Assembly (NCBI GenBank): GCA_028023455.1
Contig: JAQFVV010012435.1
Span: 3,474,001-3,538,000 of the forward strand
DNA from: Epiperipatus broadwayi
Taxonomy: Eukaryota > Onychophora > Udeonychophora > Euonychophora > Peripatidae
Direction: 5' to 3'
DNA length: 64,000 nt
Shown here: one piece after another, positions 57,322-64,000 of the stretch
Layout: every line of letters starts with the position of its first letter
Position numbering within the stretch: the first letter of the stretch is position 1
Notes under the pieces: generated by a model
Seen by the model: only the letters and a program-made list of their open reading frames with translations
Database searches by the model: none
Told to the model about the DNA's origin: nothing
Made by a program: the position numbers and the translations under genes

Positions 57322-57380
57322 ATCCAAGGCTCCTTACTGACGAAGGCCACAAGCCAGAAACTAGTCTGGGGATATTGGAT
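57322..57380 (+). ncRNA. Hammerhead ribozyme, intact core (HH1, right arm)
   Basis: CTGACGA (57337-57343), stem II GGC/GCC with loop CACAA, GAAA (57357-57360), stem III AC-TA-GT, cleavage-site C (57366), stem I ATCCAA/TTGGAT plus CTCCTTA/TGGGGAT. Sixty bases suffice for a testable ribozyme; the mirrored copy lies about 280 bp away on the other strand. Confidence 0.75.
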
Positions 57381-57529
57381 GAGTAGGCACGAGATGGGGA
57401 TTTTATGCACAAACCTTCTGGCATCCATTGATTACTCTAGCTTGCTGTGTGTGGCAATATGTATAGTGAATATTGCCTGTTTTAACAACAGTTATACCCA
57501 AGCATAGGAGATTGGTGGTCATGTGATAA

Positions 57530-58525
57530 GATAAATGTGTTTCAAAATCTATAATTCCAAAATTTTATTTTTTATTTTTGTTTGGATCTAGATGTATATA
57601 TTCTATTTTCTATATATCAAACAATCCACCCTGTAACTTTTTTTGCTCACTATTGAGCAGTATATTATTCTATTTATTTACATCCAGAGCCAGCTATTGT
57701 AAGTTTGAATAATCATGATCACAAAATTATATTACCATATTCACATTCTCGGACTGGTTTTTAATTATTAACTACTTGTCAGGTATAAAATATATAATTG
57801 TAGATTAATTTTGGGTTTCTATAATTGCATAAGAAAATTAGCATGAGTTCAAAACTTTAGAACATTTTTGAATCACAGGTTATTGTAAAAAAAAAAGTAA
57901 ACTTGGTTTCTAGATGCATAAGTACAAATCTTGCTTCTTATTGAAGATGGTCATTCGATAGCTAGGAGCTAGTCTTAAGACATGCATAAAGTATAACAAT
58001 AGTGGTAGATTTGAAAGCCAAAGATTTCTGGACTAAAGATCAAATTCCTCAATGTTAGTGTTAAATGGCAAATAATTCCTGAGAAACTAACCAGTTGATT
58101 ATCTGATTTACTGGCATTATGCATTATTATTATGACAAATAAATGCCTATTATTTATCTTTGCTCACTATTAATTTTCACTTGGTAAAAAAAGTTTTAAA
58201 AAAGAAGAATGTGGTGTTACTTTTTACTCATACGCACAGATATATGTAAAATAGTTGTCTTGGCAGAAATAGTTACTAATTTGTTTAAAAATTTGGGATA
58301 AACTGGTTGTTAAAATCTTGCAATTTCATAAAACTCATTATACCTTTTGTGAAATACAACGAGATGTACTATAAGTGATTTCTAGAGTTAATAACTACCA
58401 GAATGTATACTGTTTTGTATCAAACAGATAAGTTTGCTGCAAAAAATTATCTCTAATGATTAAAGTGTTTTATGAACATATTTCTGTCTAAAAGTATCAT
58501 CAACAGTATTCCATCAAATGGACAG
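57530..58525. other. AT-rich DNA, no gene recognised
   Basis: 57990-58120 resembles 41890-42010 and 47870-47990 (a possible old SINE). No coding segment. Confidence 0.45.
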
Positions 58526-58529
58526 GTCC

Positions 58530-58690
58530 AGAGATCAGTCACTTCATCAATTTTTCATTTCTTTTTCTTCATTGCCCAGCTCTGCTTTTACACATAATTC
58601 TTCCCATCTCTCATATCATCCAATAATGTCAATCTCTTCTGACCTTTCTTTTTACTTCCATTTACCATTCCTTCCAAAAAAAGTATACAT
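58530..58690 (-). pseudogene. LINE polymerase C-terminal fragment
   Basis: Minus strand: EGMVNGSKKKGQKRLTLLDD, then MRDGKNYV. This matches the G-K-x-x-G-x-R-x-R-G-R-x-R-x-x-x-L-D-x-x-x-W segment near the end of CR1/RTE-like ORF2 proteins, the same domain as the 3.4-kb fragment but from a different sub-family. Confidence 0.55.
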
Positions 58691-58892
58691 TTATTAATTC
58701 TGCAACAAGATCTCTTTTAATGCTGATTAAGAAAATGATCAAAACTATTTTTTAAAAAAGTCAAATTATTCATCCACATGTCTGGACACTGCTTACATTT
58801 AATTGCATTCCTTTTTTTTTATTATTCTTATTTAAGTATTAATCACGTGAAATAATAACTTATCTCTTAGCTTAATGGTTTTTTTTTTTTCA

Positions 58893-58985
58893 ATTTTTTT
58901 TTCATATGTCATAGCATCGGCCGGAGGCGATACCCGCAAGAATCGTCTGCAACCAACTGCTTGCTTGCAAGGCGGCTGCGCTGAC
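58893..58985 (-). repeat. tRNA-derived SINE, copy 3
   Basis: The reverse of GCATCGGCCGGAGGCGATAC and CTGCAACCAACTGCTTGC matches the SINE at 5225 and 10667; the A-run tail lies at 58880-58900 on plus as T/A. The A-box end is truncated at GACCT. The B-box reads GGTATCGCCTCC, so it is altered. Confidence 0.8.
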
Positions 58986-58989
58986 CTAA

Positions 58990-60095
58990 TGTTTTTTGAT
59001 ACTTAAAAATAGTTAGAGTAGCTGAATTATTTGAATCTCACAACTGCATATATACATATATCTGTTTATGCTTTGACATATCACAATCCAATGTGTTTTC
59101 CCTCTTTTACAAAGGTTTTTTTAAGGTTCATTTCAAGTGTGTAGATTAAATTTACATTACAGTAATACTAGAAATGAACTTAACCTTTTAAAAATTCATG
59201 ATTGTATTTTTACTCAGATGCGTTTAATGAATGGAATAAATATCTATCAAAAATGCTTTTACTTTCATTAGGAGGGCAACTTTTTTAAGTTTCATTATTT
59301 TCTTAATATTAATGCATTTCCTCTCTAACATTTGTTTACAACAGCTTTTACGAAAACGACTTACAGAAAAATAAAATTTTTGTATATCTTGTACTAATGT
59401 TTAAATGAGAACTTGATCAAGAAAAAGTTGAAAATGATAATCAATAAAGACGAGAGTGATAGGAAACCTTTTCTATTGATTAGCTTTAGGGTTTTTTTTC
59501 CTCAGTGAGCAATTTTTAGAAATCATTAAAGATATTAGTTTACCAGCTATAAAGGGAAGGTGTGTCTTGATGCCCTCTAGTGCTGAAATATAAGCTTTTA
59601 CAAAAAAACTTTTCGTGTAAAATAACTAACTTGAAACATTTTGAGAAATAAAAGATTAAAAAATAGTGGTAATGCTACCACTTCTGAAAATATTTGATGG
59701 AGAAAAAAAGTAATAAATAATATTTTATTGTTTTAGAAGAAAGTTTTGAATTTTATTTTTTGCACACACATTTATTGCACAGAAACATCTTTCTGAAACG
59801 ATTAGAATAATTTATTAATGTTACTTGGTCATCTTTGGTTGAACACAAAACTTGGTTATCGATTCATCGTTAACAACGATAATTATTAATAGTGAGAATA
59901 TAGATTTTTTTTTTGCTCAGAAAAAAAAAGTCACCTTTATATTCAATAATTAAATAGTTACTAAACATTGTGGTGCATATATGTCAGATAAATAATTGTT
60001 GTAAATAAAATTTAAATGATTGTGTGTGCATATATATTAATCAGGAAGGAAGTTAATAAACGCTTCAATAAAGTGACACTAGAAAATTAACTTAT
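58990..60095. other. AT-rich DNA, no gene recognised
   Basis: A stretch at 59560-59580 (TGTGTCTTGATGCCCTCTAG) is less AT-rich but isolated. No coding segment. Confidence 0.5.
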
Positions 60096-60100
60096 ACAGC

Positions 60101-60810
60101 AATGACAAATATATCAAAACGGGCAAAACTCTCTATACGTATTGCCACTCAGTGCAAGACAGAGCAAACAATGGATGCCAGAAGGCTTGTGCATAAAATC
60201 CCCATCTAATGCATACTCATCCAATATCCACAGACTAGTTTCTGGCTTGTGGCCTTCGTCAGTGAAGAGCCTTGGATCTGGAAGCACTGCACCTAGATCT
60301 TAGGATCTAATGCAACCTTCCAGTAGCCACCTTTTATCTCTACTTAACTACAAAACTATGAGACTTAAATTAAAAACACCATAATATTTTCAATCCAAGC
60401 TCATCAGCTTATACAGTCATATAGGTCTGTACTCAGTTCAGTACCATAAGCTGATGAGCTTGGATTAAAATATTATGGTGTTTTCAATTTAAGTCTCATA
60501 GTTTTGTAGTTAAGTAGAGATAAAAGGTGGCTGCTGGAAGGTTGCATTAAATCCTAAGATCTAGGTGCAATCCTCTCAGATCCAAGGCTCTTCACTAATG
60601 TAAGGCTACAAGCCAGAAACTAGTCTGGGGATATTGGATGAGTAGGCACTAGATGGGTGTTTTATGCACAAGCCTTCTGGCATCCATTGATTGCTCTGGC
60701 TTGCACTAAATGGCAATACATGTAGAGAGTTTTGCCTGTTTTGATAACAGTTATGAGCAAGCATAGGAAATGGTGATCATTTGATGTTTATTGGCTTAAT
60801 GACAAATATA
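60101..60810 (+). mobile_element. Full HH1 hairpin retroposon with 13-bp TSD
   Basis: AATGACAAATATA flanks the element exactly (60101-60113 and 60798-60810). The element (60114-60797, 684 bp) is a hairpin: the 5' arm starts TCAAAACGGGCAAAACTC; the loop centre lies near 60430 between CTTATACAGTC and ACCATAAGCTG; the 3' arm ends TTTTGCCTGTTTTGA; then comes a one-sided tail of about 55 bp ending GATGTTTATTGGCTTA. Arms of about 310 bp carry mirrored ribozymes. There is no open reading frame. A fixed 3' tail plus a long variable TSD indicates insertion by target-primed reverse transcription. Confidence 0.9.
60219..60276 (-). ncRNA. Hammerhead ribozyme (HH1, 5' arm)
   Basis: Minus strand CTGACGA (60256-60262), stem II GGC/GCC with loop CACAA, GAAA, stem III AC-TA-GT and C. 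One stem I position is mismatched (TGTGGATATTGG). The 3'-arm partner near 60594 reads CTAATGT and is damaged, so only the antisense copy could be active. Confidence 0.65.
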
Positions 60811-60814
60811 AAAA

Positions 60815-61525
60815 TATATTCTAATTTATGCTGATCATAAGAAATGCAAACAAAAACTGCAATTTATCCAGCAGAAAAAAATTTAAATAGTCATTACAGA
60901 ATGCGACTAGAGCAGAGCAGAGATTGCAAAAATTCACAAAGTATATATTCAATTGTGTTTGATGTTAGAACAACAAAAAAGAAAGCTAGATGTAATGTTC
61001 AAGTTGTACAATTATTATTATGAAATATATTTAGAATTAATAAACTCTAATTGTTTAATTTTATTCTCTGAATTGAGTGTTCATTTATATTCAATTGGTG
61101 TTAGATGATCACACCTGGATATTCCAGAACGATGCAGTTCAACATTTTGTAAAAACTGTGTATAGTAGAAGAATTGACAATTCAAAATAACAGTAATGAG
61201 AAAAGAATGAAGAAAATCCAAATGGTACTTATAAAAGAGTTCTATATCTGAATTTGTTGTTAACAATATAGTGGGATGGCAGATTTATGTGTCTCAGGTA
61301 GAAATGATATACTTATCTACAATATATTTGACAATTAACTAAAAATGGCAATATTGGTATGGATTACATGCAATGATGTTTTCCTGAGGATATTCCATAT
61401 GAAGAATTAATACATAAGTTAAACACAAGCTTTAAGCATAATACATTACATATATAGTGTGGTGATACTTCAAAAACAAAAGGCAAATACCATGCAAAAG
61501 CATAAAACTTTATGATATAGGAATG
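60815..61525. other. No gene recognised; upstream part of the gypsy relic may lie here
   Basis: The minus frame 61081-61266 is not recognised. If the Ty3/gypsy relic was complete, its 5' LTR and gag start would fall here, but I see no LTR-like termini. Confidence 0.4.
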
Positions 61526-61534
61526 TGTACCCTT

Positions 61535-61920
61535 GCATTTTTATGCGATTTCAGAAAAAAGCTGGAAGGCATGCTATATATTAAGCCAGTCATGGTGGGG
61601 TATGTGTGATAATAAGCTCAAACAACAATTAATAAGTGAAACAGAAATAATGTATACTCAAACTATTGGAAAGGGAATTTGTATCAAGCAGATTAGAAAA
61701 TGGGGCAAATCTAAAATACTACAAAATTAAAGAAATCAAAATCAATGGTAAACAAAACAACCATCATTTATGAACTGGTGAAACATAGAAAATACATGGA
61801 CATGTTATTGCTACAGTGGTAAAGGCTATATGAAGAAGATGCACAAATATAAAAATGCCACACTTATGATGTCAAAGGATACTTATCATGAGTTTTCTGT
61901 AATTAGCAGAGGAGTAAAGA
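61535..61920 (+). pseudogene. Ty3/gypsy gag C-terminus and zinc knuckle, decayed
   Basis: The frame at 61533-61730 contains MCDNKLKQQLISETEIMYTQ then TIGKGICIKQI, matching the L-R-x-x-x-I-x-x-x-L-L-x-E-x-x-L-T-x-x-x-A-x-x-I-A segment of gypsy gag (Mag-like group). About 70 bases on, CYCYSGKGYMKKMHKYKNAT (about 61806-61865) is a damaged C-x2-C-x4-H-x4-C zinc knuckle. Later frames are broken. Confidence 0.65.
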
Positions 61921-62109
61921 TGATTCACTACCAGAGACTATAAATCAATGGAGGAGGCAGAAAATGGCAAATCAATGTCAAACAAATAAAGGACATTGAT
62001 AAAAATTGCAATTTAGTGTATGTTCAAAATTATGAGCATAATGTTTGAATGAAAATTGAAGTCGGAACATGTGGATGTCTATGTTAAAAAGAGATTAGGA
62101 ATATTAATA

Positions 62110-62600
62110 TGGATAAAACAGACTTAGTAGCAACCAACATGAATAAAAACTGGGTAGATATATTAGGAATTGTAACATTGCCACTAAAAGTAAATATGGG
62201 AGTGAAAAACTTCTTTAAAATGTGTCAAGAGATTTGAACCTAATTTTGGGCCAAACTGGTTTAAAATTCTGAGGATTTGAATAACAATAATAAAGAGAGT
62301 CTAGTTAGAATCTGAAGCCCAGGATAAATTTCCAAAACTGTTTAAACCAAGTTCAGCAGAAATGAATACACTACCAGTTGATATACACTTAAGGGATAAT
62401 GTTCAGCTTGTTGTCTAGAGACAACATGTAGCTCTGGTTGGGAAACCAAAATAGAAGAAATGCTCAATGACTTAGTTAGTCCAGATGCAATCATGCCTAC
62501 TATGGTATCAGAATGAGATACACCCAAAATAGTAGTTTTGAAATCTGATGAAAGTAAGTGTAAGTGTAATGATTACCATGCAACTTCAAATAAAAAAGGA
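62110..62600 (+). pseudogene. Ty3/gypsy protease end and start of reverse transcriptase
   Basis: NWVDILGIVTLPLKVNMGVK (about 62148-62207) fits the flap of gypsy proteases, and LGQTGLKF (about 62247-62270) the L-L-G-R-x-W-L motif before RT. MNTLPVDIHLRDNVQ is followed after a stop by VALVGKPK and then, in another frame, KIEEMLNDLVSPDAIMPT and VVLKSDES; these match the RT start and the S-x-x-x-x-P-I-V-x-V-x-K-x-D segment. The end (CNDYHATSNKKGL) fits the C-x-D-Y-x-x-x-N-x-x-L block. It is interrupted by a tRNA-like repeat at 62605. Confidence 0.75.
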
Positions 62601-62604
62601 CTAA

Positions 62605-62715
62605 GGCTTTAATCCTTAGGAGTTATTAAGTTTGAACTCCAGACTTGTGAGCCCTAGAAACAATCTTGGAATCTTCTGATCCCAAGTTGGTTGCTTTACC
62701 AATTATACCTGCACT
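62605..62715 (-). repeat. tRNA-like SINE fragment inside the gypsy relic
   Basis: On minus, GTGCAGGTATAATTGGTAAA then GCAACCAACTTGGG could be an A-box region, followed by AAGATTGTTTCTAGGG, a weak B-box. It resembles fragments at 20614 and 22265. It lies in the RT between two blocks that are normally adjacent or nearly so. Confidence 0.4.
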
Positions 62716-62844
62716 GATACTGTAAAATAAATTAATAAATAAAATAGCATAACTTTTATCTAGTGTTGAGGTGATTTTAGTTTCATTACAAATGACTTCC
62801 TATTTTGTAAAAAATAATCTATAGTCAGTATTTTATCAGTGGTC

Positions 62845-63260
62845 CACTTACGGCAAAAGCAGTCAAACTCAAACCCAAACTGATATGCATTTGGGACTAT
62901 TCAAGCATAATAAGATACCATATGAAATCATTATAACTGCTAATGTGTTTCAAGCAAAAATTAATGGTCTATTGCAGAAATGGAAGGAATTATTTTTACC
63001 TGTATGACATCCTGATAAGCATCAAAACAAATATTAGACAGAGTACATATTAATAATGCATATGAAAAGTTAAAAAGATTCAATTGTTCACAAAAGAAAT
63101 TAAGTTTTAAGGATATATTATTACTGGTAAAAGAAATCATCTGAATGCAGAGGCAATATGAGCTATGAAAACTACACCTAAACCCCAAAATATTAGGGAT
63201 TTGCAAACATTCATATGACTGATAAATTTTTATAAGTTTTCCAAAAATAATCTCATTCTG
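62845..63260 (+). pseudogene. Ty3/gypsy reverse transcriptase, catalytic region, broken
   Basis: Frames give IPYEIIITANVFQAKINGLL (the L-P-F-G-x-x-x-A-P-x-x-F-Q block), then LYDILIS where the catalytic Y-L-D-D-I-L-I is expected (one D lost), then GYIITGKRNHLNAEAI and AMKTTPKPQNIRDLQTFI, matching L-G-H-I-I-S-x-x-G-I-x-x-x-x-x-K-x-x-A-I and the P-x-P-x-x-x-x-E-L-R-x-F-L-G block. The damaged active site and three frame changes exclude function. Confidence 0.8.
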
Positions 63261-63374
63261 ATTTCACTTCCTGATCTGATAAAACAACAATAATGGAATT
63301 AGAGAGACAAATAAAATATTGTTCTTTAAAAAAGTATTTTTTTTTTTTTTTACTAAAGCTAACTTCTGTCACAT

Positions 63375-63800
63375 TGCAATATTATCAGGATACAATAATA
63401 ACCACAGATACTTCAGGATATGGAGTGGGTATAATCATCTCTCAGAAAGTATGGAGATGAATGCCTTATTGTGCATGCATCTAGAACATTAATAGCAGGT
63501 GAAAAAACTGTATCCAACATAATAATGAAACTCTAGCAATAGTATTTGTCAAAAAGAAGTTTCATTATCATATGCATGGATGTGCTTTACAGATTTACAT
63601 GGACTGCAGACCTCTACTGGGAATAGTAGGAAAACTGAAAAGAATCCTTGATCATGTTAATAAATGGATAATCAAATGAATAAATATATTAGCATACAAT
63701 AATTTTAAACTTATCTATAAGCCTGGGAAACAAATTACATGCAATGCTTTATTGGAATGGATGAGTAAGAATATGAACTATAGATCACTAAAATAAACTA
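63375..63800 (+). pseudogene. Ty3/gypsy RNase H domain
   Basis: ITTDTSGYGVGIIISQ (about 63399-63446) is the first catalytic block (D-A-S-x-x-G-x-G-A-V-L-S-Q). NNETLAIVFVKKKFHYHMHG (about 63522-63582) carries the catalytic E and the A-I-V-x-A-x-x-K-F-x-x-Y-L-x-G pattern; DCRPLLGIVGK and LAYNNFKLIYKPGKQITCNA follow in order. Only a few lesions, so this is the best-preserved part of the element. Integrase would follow but the window ends at 64000; the last 200 bases (for example LVKRWIKERW) fit the linker. Confidence 0.85.
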
Positions 63801-64000
63801 TATTAATTCAATAAAATTGAAATTATTAAACAGTGCCATCATAGATAAGTGAACAATATGGCTTTGAATATCAATTAGTTAAAAGATGGATTAAAGAAAG
63901 ATGGTCTCTATGATTATCAAAGCATAATTGAATATGAGTGTGAGTCTATACATGTGTAATGGATGCATTTTAATGAAGAACTATATATTGATTCTGACAG

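Larger units (their letters stand above)
56690..57525. mobile_element. Composite HH1 palindrome
   Basis: Order: module X reversed (56690-56832; ACTGAAAACACCATAATG to CACTATCCTATTAG), HH1 tail reversed (56852-56905), arm reversed (to about 57095), X forward (57098-57240; CTAATAAGATAGTGGTGG), arm forward (57250-57485), tail forward (57486-57525). Tails on both sides and two X modules mean at least two events, for example an element inserted into, or recombined with, another copy. X contains GAACTGGGTTCAGCCCC, the module shared with HH2 and HH3. The frame at 57307-57507 is repeat. Confidence 0.75.

Noticed and set aside
57307-57507. Plus-strand frame of 66 residues
   Set aside because: It is the HH1 arm and includes the hammerhead; no coding constraint across copies.
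1-64000. CRISPR array, operons, bacterial promoters or Shine-Dalgarno sites
   Set aside because: No regularly spaced identical repeats with unique spacers and no bacterial gene organisation; the retroelement content is that of an animal nuclear genome.

Overview
The window reads as AT-rich (about 70% A+T by eye) nuclear DNA of an invertebrate animal. I found no complete host gene. Decayed Penelope-like, CR1/RTE-type, Ty3/gypsy and hAT elements, TA/CA microsatellites and tRNA-type SINEs point to a metazoan, possibly a flatworm or mollusc; I cannot name the species. All frames are short and almost all recognisable protein sequence belongs to broken mobile elements, so this looks like intergenic or intronic DNA. 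Two short coding-like stretches (27640-28035 and 45549-45797, both minus) are the only candidates for host exons or captured genes.

Layout. 1-11.7 kb: sparse AT-rich DNA with a hammerhead-bearing repeat (1.2 kb), CR1/RTE-like tails (3.4 and 4.8-5.2 kb), tRNA-derived SINEs (5.2 and 10.7 kb) and two fold-back elements (5.7 and 9.5 kb). 11.77-15.78 kb: a young non-coding LTR element, with two near-identical 1.65-kb LTRs around 0.7 kb. 16.9-18.9 kb: a minus-strand LINE relic. 21.8-23.5 kb: a fold-back relative, then an internally deleted hAT element with a perfect 8-bp target duplication. 24.8-25.4 kb: a degenerate tandem array. 29.2-33.1 kb: hammerhead repeats, a 1.36-kb palindrome and another LINE. 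36-38 kb: a Penelope-like relic (reverse transcriptase plus GIY-YIG nuclease). 43.7-57.5 kb: nested palindromes, two more Penelope nuclease fragments and two LINE relics. 60.1-60.8 kb: a complete 0.68-kb hairpin element with a 13-bp target duplication. 61.5-64 kb: a decayed Ty3/gypsy gag-pol cut by the window edge.

The most striking feature is a set of interspersed repeats, here named HH1-HH4, with three shared traits. Each has the conserved core of a minimal type I hammerhead ribozyme: CTGANGA, a short stem II, GAAA, a 2-4 bp stem III, then UH. Many copies are inverted-repeat hairpins, and several have a related 3' tail containing GTCATGTG. Where ends are clear they are flanked by 7-13 bp target duplications. 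Hammerheads are known in Penelope-like elements and in small animal retrozymes. Penelope relics lie among these repeats, and one nuclease fragment sits in the loop of an inverted repeat (49.36-50.03 kb). I therefore infer that these are non-autonomous, Penelope-dependent hairpin retroposons. The cores and target duplications are visible in the sequence; the mobilising enzyme is inference.
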